NCBI GenBank assembly: GCA_947624055.1
Contig: CANQIW010000002.1
Location: forward strand, 1 to 45,259
DNA length: 45,259 nt
Direction of reading: 5' to 3'
From: an uncultured Lachnospiraceae bacterium
GTDB lineage: Bacteria > Bacillota > Clostridia > Lachnospirales > Lachnospiraceae
The translations under genes and the position numbers were made by a program. The notes beneath the pieces were generated by a model, which did no database searches, was not told the origin of the DNA, and was given only the letters and a program-made list of their open reading frames with translations. This document shows positions 10,527-20,633 of the stretch, in pieces (position 1 is the first letter of the stretch; the number at the start of each line of letters is the position of its first letter).

Positions 10527-10973
10527 ATGAAGGTTATTTTACTGCAGGATGTGAAAGCTCTCGGGAAGAAGGGCGACGTTGTGGAGGTCAGCGAGGGCTA
10601 TGCCCGCAACATGCTGCTCAAAAAGGGCATGGGCAAGGAGGCCACGAGCGGGAATATGAACGATCTGAAACTGCAGAAGGCGAACGCGGAGAAAGTCGCG
10701 AAGGAGCTGCAGGAGGCGGCTGAGATCCTGGGAAGGGAGCTGAAAGACAAAGAGATCAGGGTCGCGGTGAAGGCCGGGGACGGCGGCCGCGTATTCGGCT
10801 CCGTGTCCTCAAAGGAGATTGCGGAGGAGATCAAAAGGCAGCTCGGCCGGGAGGTGGACAAGAAGAAGATTCTCCTGGACAGCCCGATCAAGACGCTTGG
10901 CGTGACGGAAGTCTCCATCAAGCTGCACCCGAAGGTGACGACGGAGATCCGGGTGAATGTCGCCGCATTGTAA
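10527..10973 (+). CDS. rplI: 50S ribosomal protein bL9
   Basis: MKVILLQDVKALGKKGDVVEVSEGYARNMLLKKGMGKEAT, canonical L9 N-terminus. Confidence 0.97.
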   Translation: MKVILLQDVKALGKKGDVVEVSEGYARNMLLKKGMGKEATSGNMNDLKLQKANAEKVAKELQEAAEILGRELKDKEIRVAVKAGDGGRVFGSVSSKEIAEEIKRQLGREVDKKKILLDSPIKTLGVTEVSIKLHPKVTTEIRVNVAAL

Positions 10974-11021
10974 AAAAAGGATGGAGTAACGCTGGAGTGA
11001 CATAGCTGTGAACGCAGTGGG

Positions 11022-12371
11022 ATGACCGAGAGGAGAGATATTGTGGACGAATCGACGCTCAGGCGGGTTATGCCATACGACATGCAAGCAGAGCAGTCTG
11101 TGATCGGAGCTATGCTTCTGGACCGAGATGCGGCCACGATCGCGACAGAGATGCTGACCCCGGATGATTTTTATCAAAAACAATATGGAATTCTTTTTGA
11201 GGCGATGTCCGAGCTCTATCGCGAGGATATGCCGATCGATCCCGTTACGCTTCAGAGCCGCCTGAAGGCAAAGGATGTTCCTCCGGAGGTCAGCAGCATG
11301 GAATTTGTGGGGGATCTGATCGCATCAACGCCGACATCCGCTAACATAAAATCTTATGCGCAGATCGTGGCCGATAAGTCGCTGCTGCGCAGGCTGATCC
11401 GGACAAACGAGGAAATCGCGTCGGTCTGCTACGAGGGCAAGGATACTGTAGAGAATATCATGGAGACTACAGAGGAGAAGATCTTCCGGGTTCTGCAGAG
11501 AAATTCCGGCGACGAATTCACGCCGATCCGGGAAGTCGTGTTAGGGGCTCTGGACAAGATCGAGGCGGCAAGCCGGGCGAAGGGAAATGTGACCGGACTT
11601 GCGACCGGCTTCATTGATCTGGATCACAAAACATCCGGGTTTCAGCCGTCGGATCTGATCCTGATCGCGGCTCGCCCGTCCATGGGGAAGACGGCGTTTG
11701 CCCTGAATATTGCGGAATACATGGCGCTTCGAAAAGGACTGACAGTGGCAATTTTCAGCCTTGAGATGTCGAAGGAACAGTTGGTCAACCGTCTGTTCTC
11801 GCTGGAGTCCCGTGTGGATTCACAGGTTCTGCGAAACGGAAGCCTGAGTGACAGCGACTGGTCAAGCCTGATCGAGGCCGCGTCTGTGATCGGACACTCA
11901 AATCTGATCATCGACGATACGCCCGGTATTTCGGTTGGAGAGTTGCGCAGCAAGTGCAGGAGATACAAGCTGGAGCATGATCTTGACATTATCATCATCG
12001 ATTATCTTCAGCTCATGCAGGGAGGCCGGAATTCGGAGTCGAGGCAGCAGGAGATCTCGGATATTTCCCGTTCCCTGAAGAAGATTGCGCGTGAGCTGCA
12101 GATCCCGGTGGTTGCGTTGTCGCAGCTTTCGCGCGCGGTGGAGCAGCGGCCGGATCACCGCCCCATGCTCTCGGATCTGAGGGAATCCGGAGCGATCGAG
12201 CAGGACGCGGATGTTGTGATGTTCCTGTACCGTGATGATTATTACAATCATGATACGGAAAAGAAAGATATCGCGGAGGTTAACATTGCCAAGCAGAGAA
12301 ACGGTCCGACCGGTACGATTGAGCTCGCCTGGCTGCCGCGTTTTACAAAATTTGCGAATTTGGAAAAATAA
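11022..12371 (+). CDS. dnaB: Replicative DNA helicase
   Basis: 449 aa with Walker A AARPSMGKTAFALNIA, IIIIDYLQLMQGG, SDLRESGAIEQDADVVMFLYRD. Confidence 0.97.
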   Translation: MTERRDIVDESTLRRVMPYDMQAEQSVIGAMLLDRDAATIATEMLTPDDFYQKQYGILFEAMSELYREDMPIDPVTLQSRLKAKDVPPEVSSMEFVGDLIASTPTSANIKSYAQIVADKSLLRRLIRTNEEIASVCYEGKDTVENIMETTEEKIFRVLQRNSGDEFTPIREVVLGALDKIEAASRAKGNVTGLATGFIDLDHKTSGFQPSDLILIAARPSMGKTAFALNIAEYMALRKGLTVAIFSLEMSKEQLVNRLFSLESRVDSQVLRNGSLSDSDWSSLIEAASVIGHSNLIIDDTPGISVGELRSKCRRYKLEHDLDIIIIDYLQLMQGGRNSESRQQEISDISRSLKKIARELQIPVVALSQLSRAVEQRPDHRPMLSDLRESGAIEQDADVVMFLYRDDYYNHDTEKKDIAEVNIAKQRNGPTGTIELAWLPRFTKFANLEK

Positions 12372-12500
12372 ACGGTTCTTTTTTGCTGTGTCTCGTCATA
12401 TATTTAGTAAGGGAGCATAGGCACATATGTCTTGCGCGTGAACGATATCCGGAGGCGGACATGCCTTCGGGACAGGGGCAGCAGATAAGAGGAGAATCGT

Positions 12501-13175
12501 ATGGCAGAGAAGGAGTATTCGGTCTCGGAAGCAGTGCGGCTCATAGGTGTTGAGTCGCACGTTTTGCGTTACTGGGAGGAGGAGCTTTCGGTAGAGATCC
12601 GCCGCAGCGCGCAGGGACACAGGGTCTACAGCGAGGAGAATATTGATACGTTTCGGCGGGTCAGAGAGCTGAAGGAAAAGGGTCTGCAGCTCAAGGCGAT
12701 TCGTCTTCTGCTGGATGAACGGGGCTGTCTGACGTCCGGCCTGCCGCCGACGGACGCCGGATTCGCGGAGCAGATCCGTGGACTGGCTGGGGAGGACGGA
12801 TGTGCAAAGCGGGCAGGAGGCCGGAATCCGGACAGCGGGTACGCGGAACAGACCGGCGAAACGGCAGGATCGGGCGCGTACGCGGCCCGAACAGACGACG
12901 CCAGGGAAATACTGCGCGCGGAGATCGTTCCGGTGGACGAGCCGGAGCCAATGCGTCGATTCGAGCAGCTCCTGCGCCGTCTGATAGAGGAGGTCGTTTC
13001 AGAGCAGAATGAGAAGCTGGAGGAGACGATCGCGGCGCGGGTGCGGGAAGAGCTGGAGGAGTTTGGCCTGCAGTATGGGCAGATCGCCCGGAGGGAAGCG
13101 GCCGCGGCGCTGGAGGCGGAAGGGAAACGAAGCGGGGCGCTTGCACGCGCGCTGAGAAGGCTGTTCCGGCGTTGA
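12501..13175 (+). CDS. MerR-family helix-turn-helix regulator
   Basis: N-terminus EYSVSEAVRLIGVESHVLRYWEEELSVEIRRSAQGHRVYSEENI is a MerR HTH. Confidence 0.85.
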   Translation: MAEKEYSVSEAVRLIGVESHVLRYWEEELSVEIRRSAQGHRVYSEENIDTFRRVRELKEKGLQLKAIRLLLDERGCLTSGLPPTDAGFAEQIRGLAGEDGCAKRAGGRNPDSGYAEQTGETAGSGAYAARTDDAREILRAEIVPVDEPEPMRRFEQLLRRLIEEVVSEQNEKLEETIAARVREELEEFGLQYGQIARREAAAALEAEGKRSGALARALRRLFRR

Positions 13176-13396
13176 AGGGACCAGAGCAGACATATCCCTG
13201 CGGATATATTGGCTTTCGGCTAAAAATAAGGACTGCGGCGAACCGGCTCACTCAATAAGGAATAAACCGATCCGGGCAGTCCTCCGGCGCCGTATGATCA
13301 ATCCGACGCGTTGTGTGCTGTCGCTATGTAAGCAGATGATCTGTTGCGATTCAAATCCGGCCGAAGCGTCAACGGCGCGGGCCGTGAGAGCAACGC

Positions 13397-13567
13397 TTAT
13401 TCTGCGGAGATAGCGCCTGTCGGGCATGCAGCTTCGCATGTGCCGCATTCAAGACAGACATCAGCGTCGATTACGTACTTTCCATCGCCCTCAGAGATAG
13501 CGTCTGCCGGGCACTCGCCTGCGCATGTGCCGCAAGCCACGCATTCGTCAGAAATTACATATGCCAT
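13397..13567 (-). CDS. 2[4Fe-4S] ferredoxin (56 aa, not in the supplied ORF track)
   Basis: Reverse strand translation MAYVISDECVACGTCAGECPADAISEGDGKYVIDADVCLECGTCEAACPTGAISAE*: two CxxCxxCxxxCP motifs; AAAAGGAGGATT Shine-Dalgarno upstream. Confidence 0.95.
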   Translation of the reverse strand: MAYVISDECVACGTCAGECPADAISEGDGKYVIDADVCLECGTCEAACPTGAISAE

Positions 13568-13733
13568 AGCCGAATCCTCCTTTTAGAATACGAATTACAG
13601 ATCCCTCATGGAATCTCTGCCTTATTCTAATACAAATCCGCGAAATACACAAGCAGAAATATAAATTTTGAGATGTATTTCTGTGGAAATTTTTATTGAC
13701 GGCTATATATGGCTATATATGGAACAGTGAGCC

Positions 13734-13762
13734 TTGCATAATACGTGGAATCGTATTATAAT
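13734..13762 (+). promoter_or_regulatory. Sigma-70-type promoter for the DUF1858 gene with internal inverted repeat
   Basis: TTGCAT-17 nt-TATAAT; ATAATACG-tggaat-CGTATTAT lies across the spacer. Confidence 0.75.
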
Positions 13763-13850
13763 ATGCCGTAGGGTTTCCGCCCCGCTCTGGACGGCCGGTA
13801 TATACAGGCTTTTCGGAGAAATATCGAAGGGAACGAAGGAGGGATACGAA

Positions 13851-14063
13851 GTGGCGGTTAAGATCACTAAGGATATGACGATCGGAGAGATTCTTCAGGT
13901 GAATCAGGGGCTTGCTCCGGTTCTGATGGCAGGCGGGATGCATTGCGTAGGTTGCCCGTCTTCTCAGATGGAGACGCTGGAAGAGGCGGCGATGGTACAC
14001 GGGATCGAGACGGACGTACTGCTTGCCAGACTGAACGCGTTTCTGGAAGCTCTGGAGAAATAG
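13851..14063 (+). CDS. DUF1858 domain protein (hybrid-cluster-associated disulfide redox type)
   Basis: GTG start; [51 protein letters not shown]; CxxC-containing DUF1858 pattern. The track ORF at 13734 starts too early. Confidence 0.88.
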   Translation: MAVKITKDMTIGEILQVNQGLAPVLMAGGMHCVGCPSSQMETLEEAAMVHGIETDVLLARLNAFLEALEK

Positions 14064-14078
14064 GCATCTGAGTGGGAA

Positions 14079-14105
14079 GGGACTGCTTTGGCAGTCCTTT
14101 TTTTG
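14079..14105 (+). terminator. Rho-independent terminator
   Basis: GGACTGC-tttg-GCAGTCC followed by a T tract. Confidence 0.9.
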
Positions 14106-14190
14106 TTCATTTTAACAAAATGAAAAAACCTGTTAGGCAAAACATAAAAAAATTATTTCGTCCCGGGGAAAATATAAGCGAAATGATTCC

Positions 14191-14219
14191 TTGACGAATG
14201 AATAAACTCGTGCCATAAT
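14191..14219 (+). promoter_or_regulatory. Sigma-70-type promoter for HPr-like gene
   Basis: TTGACG-17 nt-CATAAT. Confidence 0.65.
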
Positions 14220-14287
14220 GTCAAAAATTAAACACATTGGAATCAGGCACATAACCTGAAACACAGGACCAGATAGGAGGGATTTAT

Positions 14288-14515
14288 ATGCTGGACAAGA
14301 AAATCCGCCTGAAGACCATCAATGATGTCAGGGAGTTTGTCGACGAGGCCGCGAAGTGTAAATTTGACGTAGATATTTTCTATAATCGTATAATCGTAGA
14401 TGCCAAGTCGCTTCTTGGCGTTATGAGCATGGATCTGACAAAGCCTCTGACGGTAAAATATTCACCGGAAGACTGCTTTTTCGGCAAAATACTTGATAAG
14501 TACGCGGTTGCGTAA
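14288..14515 (+). CDS. HPr family phosphocarrier-like protein
   Basis: 75 aa; [50 protein letters not shown] resembles HPr fold with KSLLGVMSM motif but lacks the usual N-terminal active-site His context. Confidence 0.75.
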   Translation: MLDKKIRLKTINDVREFVDEAAKCKFDVDIFYNRIIVDAKSLLGVMSMDLTKPLTVKYSPEDCFFGKILDKYAVA

Positions 14516-14634
14516 AAAGGCAGCTGCCAGAGATTCACGAAAGACTGTCGGGAAACAGGACCCGTCCTGCAGGGAACGGACTGTTTCGCGGCAGTTTTTG
14601 TCATTTGAGAAATTCCGGTTTCGGAAAAATCCGC

Positions 14635-14663
14635 TTGCATTCTTGTATATGCTGGTATATAAT
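14635..14663 (+). promoter_or_regulatory. Promoter of copA
   Basis: TTGCAT-17 nt-TATAAT. Confidence 0.8.
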
Positions 14664-14673
14664 ACAGGAAAAC

Positions 14674-14690
14674 ATACCCCACAGGGGTAT
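14674..14690 (+). promoter_or_regulatory. CsoR-type copper operator
   Basis: Perfect inverted repeat ATACCCC-ACA-GGGGTAT immediately downstream of the copA -10; resembles CsoR operators. Confidence 0.75.
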
Positions 14691-14769
14691 ATGGATCAAA
14701 TCGCTTTTTTCCGGTCGCATCGCTGCGGAGGCAGCAGGACAGGAGAGACAGAGAGCAAGGAGTGAGAGC

Positions 14770-17298
14770 ATGGAGCAATATCTGGTTACCGGGATGAGCT
14801 GCGCGGCCTGCAGCGCCAGGGTTGAAAAGGCGGTCCGGAAGGTGGACGGCGTCACGGGCTGTTCCGTGAGTCTTTTGACGAATTCCATGGGCGTGGAGGG
14901 GACGGCGTCCCCCGAGTCGGTCATAAGGGCTGTCAAGGATGCCGGCTACGGCGCATCGCTGAAGGGGAAGCGTGAGGCGGCTGGTACGTCTGCCACAGCA
15001 GTGCCGGACTATGACGACGCGCTGACCGACACGGAGACGCCGAAGATGAAGCGCAGGCTGATCGCGTCGCTGTGTCTGCTGATCCCGCTGATGTATGTCT
15101 CGATGGGACATATGATGTGGGGCTGGCCGTTGCCTCGCTTCTTTGACGGGAACCATATCGCGGCGGGACTGGTGCAGCTTCTGCTCACCGCCGCGGTGAT
15201 GGTCATCAACCAGAAATTTTTCATAAACGGTGTCAGAGGCGTCCTGCACGGTGCGCCCAACATGGATACGCTTGTCGCGCTCGGAGCAGGGGCGTCCTTC
15301 GGATACAGCGTCTACGCGCTGTTTGCGATGACCGGTGCGCAGGCATCCGGCGACCATGCGGCCATTATGGGCTATATGCATGAATTTTACTTTGAGTCCG
15401 CGGCTATGATCCTGACGCTGATCACGGTCGGGAAGATGCTCGAGGCGCGCTCCAAAGGCAGGACGACCGACGCGCTCAGGGGGCTCATGAAACTCGCCCC
15501 GAAGACCGCCACGGTGCTGCGGGACGGAGCCGAGACAGAGGTAGGTATCGAGCAGGTACGCATCGGGGATCGTTTCGTGGTTCGACCGGGCGAGAATATT
15601 CCGGTGGACGGAGTCGTTGTCGAGGGGAACAGCGCGGTCAATGAGTCTGCGCTGACCGGCGAGAGCATTCCGGTTGACAAGACGGAAGGGGACAGCGTTT
15701 CGGCAGCGACTGTGAATCAGTCGGGTTTTCTGATCTGTGAGGCGACGCGGGTCGGCGAGGATACAACGCTGGCGCAGATCATTCAGATGGTCAGCGACGC
15801 GGCGGCGACGAAAGCGCCGATCGCTAAGATCGCGGATCGTGTGTCGGGCGTGTTCGTGCCGGCGGTGATCGCGATCGCGCTCGCGACGATCGCACTCTGG
15901 CTTCTTGCGGGACAGGGCGTCGGTTTCGCTTTGGCGCGAGGCATTTCGGTGCTGGTGATCAGCTGTCCGTGCGCGCTCGGGCTTGCCACTCCGGTCGCGA
16001 TCATGGTTGGCAACGGTATGGGGGCGAAGCACGGGATCCTGTTCAAGACGGCGGTGTCGCTGGAGGAGACCGGCAAGGTGGAGATCGTCGCTCTCGACAA
16101 GACCGGGACGATCACGAGTGGGGAACCGCGCGTCACAGACGTTTGCCCGGCGGAGGATGCGCGCACGGATGAACATCTGCTTGACGCCGCGTTTGCGCTG
16201 GAGCGCAGGAGCGAGCATCCGCTGGCGAAAGCAGTACTCTCCCTGGCGCAGGAGCGCGGACTTTCGCCGCGAGAGACGGATGATTTTCAGGCGCTTCCGG
16301 GCAACGGCCTGAGCGCGACCTGCGAAGGACACAGCCTCGCGGGCGGCAATCTCGCGTTTATCCGCACCATGGCGGAGATCCCGGAAGAAATGGAAGAAAA
16401 GGCAGCCGCGCTGGCTTCTGAGGGCAAGACACCGCTGTTCTTCAGCGAAGACGGGAAGCTTCTGGGCATCATCGCGGTCGCCGATGTAGTCAGGGAGGAT
16501 AGCCCGAAGGCTGTGCGGGAACTTCAGAATATGGGGATCCGCGTCGTCATGCTGACGGGAGATAACGAGCGGACCGCGAAGGCGATCGGGGCGGTCTCAG
16601 GCGTGGATGAAGTGATTGCCGGGGTGCTCCCGGACGGTAAGGAGAGCGTGGTACGCAGCCTGCAGAGGCGGGGGAAGACGGCGATGGTCGGCGACGGGAT
16701 CAACGACGCGCCGGCGCTTACAAGGGCGGACATCGGCATCGCGATCGGAGCCGGAACGGACGTCGCGATCGATGCGGCTGACGTGGTACTGATGAAAAGC
16801 AGGCTGTCGGATGTCGCGGCCGCGATTCGCCTGAGCCGGGCGACTCTGCGCAATATCCACGAGAATCTGTTCTGGGCGTTTTTCTACAATGTGATCGGGA
16901 TTCCGCTGGCCGCCGGCGTGTGGTATCCTTTGTTTGGCTGGAAGCTGAATCCGATGTTCGGCGCGGCGGCCATGAGCCTGTCGAGTTTTTGCGTGGTGAC
17001 AAACGCGCTGCGTTTGAACCTGTTCCGGATGTACGACACGTCGCGGGACAGAAAGATAAAAAAGAGAAAGCGAAAGGAGTCAAAAGAGATGGAAAAGACA
17101 ATGGAGATTAAGGGAATGATGTGCGGCCACTGTGAGGCGCGTGTGAAGAAGGCGCTTGAGGCGCTGCCGGAGGTGACGGAGGCTCTGGTGAGTCATGAGA
17201 ACGGCACGGCGGTCGTGAAGCTGGGCGCGGCGATCGAGGACAGCGCGCTGAGGAAGGCAGTCGAGGATCAGGACTACGAGGTAACCGCGATTCGATGA
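14770..17298 (+). CDS. copA: Copper-translocating P1B-type ATPase with N-terminal HMA and fused C-terminal HMA (CopZ-like) domain
   Basis: [18 protein letters not shown] motif ([11 protein letters not shown]), [19 protein letters not shown], and C-terminal [15 protein letters not shown]; in-frame ATG at 14770 is a better start than 14605. Confidence 0.93.
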   Translation: MEQYLVTGMSCAACSARVEKAVRKVDGVTGCSVSLLTNSMGVEGTASPESVIRAVKDAGYGASLKGKREAAGTSATAVPDYDDALTDTETPKMKRRLIASLCLLIPLMYVSMGHMMWGWPLPRFFDGNHIAAGLVQLLLTAAVMVINQKFFINGVRGVLHGAPNMDTLVALGAGASFGYSVYALFAMTGAQASGDHAAIMGYMHEFYFESAAMILTLITVGKMLEARSKGRTTDALRGLMKLAPKTATVLRDGAETEVGIEQVRIGDRFVVRPGENIPVDGVVVEGNSAVNESALTGESIPVDKTEGDSVSAATVNQSGFLICEATRVGEDTTLAQIIQMVSDAAATKAPIAKIADRVSGVFVPAVIAIALATIALWLLAGQGVGFALARGISVLVISCPCALGLATPVAIMVGNGMGAKHGILFKTAVSLEETGKVEIVALDKTGTITSGEPRVTDVCPAEDARTDEHLLDAAFALERRSEHPLAKAVLSLAQERGLSPRETDDFQALPGNGLSATCEGHSLAGGNLAFIRTMAEIPEEMEEKAAALASEGKTPLFFSEDGKLLGIIAVADVVREDSPKAVRELQNMGIRVVMLTGDNERTAKAIGAVSGVDEVIAGVLPDGKESVVRSLQRRGKTAMVGDGINDAPALTRADIGIAIGAGTDVAIDAADVVLMKSRLSDVAAAIRLSRATLRNIHENLFWAFFYNVIGIPLAAGVWYPLFGWKLNPMFGAAAMSLSSFCVVTNALRLNLFRMYDTSRDRKIKKRKRKESKEMEKTMEIKGMMCGHCEARVKKALEALPEVTEALVSHENGTAVVKLGAAIEDSALRKAVEDQDYEVTAIR

Positions 17299-17354
17299 CT
17301 GTCTGTCCGGAAGGACATAGGTGGGCGCGGAAGGCGGAAACGGCGTGACGAGAT

Positions 17355-17418
17355 GAAAAACAGGGAATTTCCGGGAGAATGCGGCGGAAGTATTTTTTCG
17401 GAGATATCCCTGTTTTTT
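17355..17418 (+). terminator. Probable terminator after copA
   Basis: AAAACAGGGA ... TCCCTGTTTTTT inverted repeat with long loop. Confidence 0.55.
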
Positions 17419-17560
17419 CGTTCTTAGGAATTTCTTAAGAAAACTACACGGAAACCATTCATTGTTTTTAATTGTGTGCGTGTTATAATCACAGTACAAA
17501 AAACAAAATTTATTTCTATAGACATGTGGAGACATGATAGAAAGAGAGGGAGGAGTAAAT

Positions 17561-20512
17561 ATGAAGAATGTGAAGAAAAGGCTTCTCGGATTACTGATGG
17601 CGGGGCTGATGGTCTGTCTCCCCGCGATGCAGGCGCTTGCGCAGACTTATGATGTGAGCGTGATGGATCCGGCGCCGGTTCTGTTTCCGGGAGATGAGCT
17701 GGCGGGTATTGTCACGCCGCTTGCGCTGGAGGGCGAGCCTGTCGCGCTGGGTGAGGAAATGCCGGCAGTCTGGACAAACGACGACAAAGACAAGGTGTAT
17801 ACCGCGGCGGCAGCGGAGGATGGTTCCATTCAGCTCACGCTGGCCGGGTATGAGCTGGACGTGACGGGCGGTACATCCGTTGCGGCCGATGAGACGACAG
17901 GACCGATCGGAGGACATTATGTCCCGACATCCGATGAGATTGAAAATCTGGAAGAGGGTGCGCCGAAGACAGACCGCGCGTATTATCCGGCTTTCACCAT
18001 CGTGAAGATCAGGGCGGAGGAGCCGGATGAGGGCATGGAATTCGAGAAATGGACCGTAGAGCCTGAGGACGTTATCCTCGAGGATGAGCTGAGCAGTGAG
18101 ACAACTGTGACTTTGCCTGAGAAGAAGGTCTCCATCACGGCGAATTATCGTCCGATACAGACCGAGACGCAGGCTGACCCGAACGCGGAGGGTGTGGCTG
18201 ATCCGAATGCGGAGGGTATGGCTGACCCGAACGCGGAGGGCGTAGTCGATCCGAACGCAGAGGGCGTGGCTGACCCGAACGCAGAGGGCGAAGTCAATCC
18301 GAACGCAGAAGGCGTGACGGATCCGAACGCGGAGAATGTGGCTGATCCGAACGCGGAGGGTGTAGTCGATCCGAACGCGGAGAACGTGACTGACCCGAAC
18401 GCGGAGGGTGTAGTCGATCCGAACGCGGAGGGTGTGACCGACCCGAACTTGGAAGGCAGCGCGGATCCTGCTCCGGAAGGCACAGGTGAGCCGGATGTGG
18501 TAGTTGTAGGGGGAGAAAACACGGATCCGAATGCGGATCTGGAGATTGATCTGGGCGGGGGAACCGCTCCGGAATATGATACCATGATGCCTGACGGGTC
18601 TGGCACGGAGGTGTCTGCTCCTTCCGACAGCATATTTGACAGTGCCGGAGACAACGAGGAGTTTCCGGTTACGACGAACGATGAGTACAATTCTGATCCG
18701 GAAGCAAATCCGGTTGAGACAGGAAATTTAGTGGCCGTGAACGGTGGAAAGGCGGAAGCGAACGGGGCAGAGCTGACTCTTCCGTGCGCTGTGGAAGCCG
18801 GGACGGTGGTCACGCTTACAGCTGAGGACAGAGAAGGATCTCTCTTCACAGGCTGGGCGGCAGGCACGACAGACGAGACAGGGGCAGAGATTGCGATCGA
18901 CGTCGCTTTCACTGTGAACCCTGACAATCCTCTGGCTGCGTCTTTTGAGATGCCGGACACGGATGTGACGATTACTGCCACGTACGAACTGATTCCGGTT
19001 GAACCGTCTCCGGTTGCAGACCCGACACCCGATCCGACGCCTACAGTGCCTGAATCTGAGCCTGTAGCGCCAGTATCCGAGCCGACACCTGCAGCGCCTG
19101 ATCCGACGCCGGCGGCATATCCGGTCACAGTAACTTACGGAACGGTGGATGTACAGGGCGCAGCGCTTGCGGAAAGCAGTTTTCAGGAGGGAGCGACGGT
19201 CACTGTTACTGCTGCCGACAGGGCTGCGGAGAATCTTCAGTTCAGCAGCTGGGCAGTGACATCAGGCAATGCAGCTCTGGCAGATGCTTACGCAAAGACA
19301 ACGACCTTCACGATGCCGGCCGCGGCCGTGACGCTCACAGCTAACTATGCGCCGGTTCAGACGGAACCGCAGGTATTTAATGTGACGGTGACAGGCGGCG
19401 TCGTCACTGCGACGGGTGCGGCGACAGGCTCCTTCGCGGCTGGAACCGTGGTTCAGCTGCAGGCGAACGCTCCGGATACCGGGATGAAGTTCTCGAAATG
19501 GTCTGCGAAGACAGAGACAGGCGAAGGTGTCGCAGATTCCCTGTTCTCAGCAGTGGGAGAGACGGCGACGAACTTTACGGTTCCGGCTTCCAATGTGACG
19601 GTGACTGCGGAATATATTCCGGTCACATATAAGATCAGGGTGAATGACGGTACGGCGGATTACGAGAAAGCTGCCGGGGGCACGAAGGTGAAGATTACCG
19701 CGGATGAGGCTCCGGAGGGAATGGAATTTGACTACTGGAAGGTGGACAGTGGAAATATGTCTCTGAAGAATTCTTCGAAGGAGGCGACAAGCTTCACGAT
19801 GCCGTTCGCCAAGGTAGAGGTGTCCGCGCATTATCGCATGAAAGAATACCGGGTGACGGTACAGAACGGCAAGGCCGACAGCAGCACTTATTATATGGGA
19901 CAGGAGGTTTCCATTTATTCCAACTATCCGGCAAGCGGCAGAGTGTTCGACCAGTGGCAGGCGGTCAGCGGGAAGGTAACGTTTGCGGATGCTTCCAGAT
20001 GGAAGACGACGTTCAAGATGCCGGCGAGCGACGTGACGGTCACTGCCGCGTACAAGGACGGCCCGTCTCCGGAGAGCAATCAGGTTCTGGATCTCGTAGC
20101 GGGCGGAGAGTACATCACGGACAGCACGATCAAGTTTACGGCAGCAGGCGCCGGAATGGATAACAGCAATCCGAATCCGGGCGATTACCGCTATCGTCCG
20201 ACCGGTTATCAGATCGGTAATGTGACGGGTTCCTGGCAGGCGTCGCCGTATACGACATCCATGTCGATCAAGGCACGCGGCGATTATGTGCTGAAGGTAA
20301 ATTACACCAAGGATGTCTTTGACGGAACCAACTGGGTGTCGGACGGAACGACTGATACCAGATCCGTGAATTTCCGGGTGCTGACTCCTGCGGAAGCGGT
20401 AGCGACGGGCGATGAGACACCGATCATGATGACGGCGATCCTTGCCGGTGCGTCCTGTCTGCTGTTCCTGCTTCTGCTGAGCGTGTTTATCCGCAGGAGA
20501 AAGAATTCCTGA
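17561..20512 (+). CDS. Secreted/cell-surface protein with DPNAEG repeats and divergent InlB B-repeat domains
   Basis: ATG at 17561 after GGAGT; signal peptide MKNVKKRLLGLLMAGLMVCLPAMQALA; repeated ...F.W....TTFTMPA..VTVTA.Y units; C-terminal TGDETP + TM + RRRKNS. Confidence 0.85.
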   Translation: MKNVKKRLLGLLMAGLMVCLPAMQALAQTYDVSVMDPAPVLFPGDELAGIVTPLALEGEPVALGEEMPAVWTNDDKDKVYTAAAAEDGSIQLTLAGYELDVTGGTSVAADETTGPIGGHYVPTSDEIENLEEGAPKTDRAYYPAFTIVKIRAEEPDEGMEFEKWTVEPEDVILEDELSSETTVTLPEKKVSITANYRPIQTETQADPNAEGVADPNAEGMADPNAEGVVDPNAEGVADPNAEGEVNPNAEGVTDPNAENVADPNAEGVVDPNAENVTDPNAEGVVDPNAEGVTDPNLEGSADPAPEGTGEPDVVVVGGENTDPNADLEIDLGGGTAPEYDTMMPDGSGTEVSAPSDSIFDSAGDNEEFPVTTNDEYNSDPEANPVETGNLVAVNGGKAEANGAELTLPCAVEAGTVVTLTAEDREGSLFTGWAAGTTDETGAEIAIDVAFTVNPDNPLAASFEMPDTDVTITATYELIPVEPSPVADPTPDPTPTVPESEPVAPVSEPTPAAPDPTPAAYPVTVTYGTVDVQGAALAESSFQEGATVTVTAADRAAENLQFSSWAVTSGNAALADAYAKTTTFTMPAAAVTLTANYAPVQTEPQVFNVTVTGGVVTATGAATGSFAAGTVVQLQANAPDTGMKFSKWSAKTETGEGVADSLFSAVGETATNFTVPASNVTVTAEYIPVTYKIRVNDGTADYEKAAGGTKVKITADEAPEGMEFDYWKVDSGNMSLKNSSKEATSFTMPFAKVEVSAHYRMKEYRVTVQNGKADSSTYYMGQEVSIYSNYPASGRVFDQWQAVSGKVTFADASRWKTTFKMPASDVTVTAAYKDGPSPESNQVLDLVAGGEYITDSTIKFTAAGAGMDNSNPNPGDYRYRPTGYQIGNVTGSWQASPYTTSMSIKARGDYVLKVNYTKDVFDGTNWVSDGTTDTRSVNFRVLTPAEAVATGDETPIMMTAILAGASCLLFLLLLSVFIRRRKNS
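18172..18480 (+). repeat. 24-bp tandem repeat encoding (A/V/T)DPNAEGV
   Basis: About a dozen consecutive gaYCCGAACGCGGAGGGYGT units. Confidence 0.93.
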
Positions 20513-20568
20513 CAGAAAAAGACCTTGCTGCGGAAACAGTGAAGAATCATTAAAGAAACAGTAAAATC

Positions 20569-20630
20569 ATATGCTCCCTCTTCGGAGGGCGGGAGTCGAT
20601 CGACAGCCTGTCTCCGGAGAGGGAGCATTG
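20569..20630. terminator. Bidirectional terminator between convergent genes
   Basis: ATGCTCCCTCT-tCGGAG ... CTCCGGAGAGGGAGCAT long stem between convergent ORFs. Confidence 0.65.
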
Positions 20631-20633
20631 TTT

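Noticed and set aside
14288-14515. Calling the HPr-like gene ptsH
   Set aside because: The usual N-terminal active-site His context (GLHARPA) is not present, so only an HPr-family call is supported.
14380-16332. 650-aa minus-strand ORF
   Set aside because: Antisense shadow of copA, crossing the gene's promoter and HPr gene; not credible.
18145-19128. 327-aa minus-strand repetitive ORF
   Set aside because: Antisense of the DPNAEG minisatellite; repeat structure keeps several frames open.
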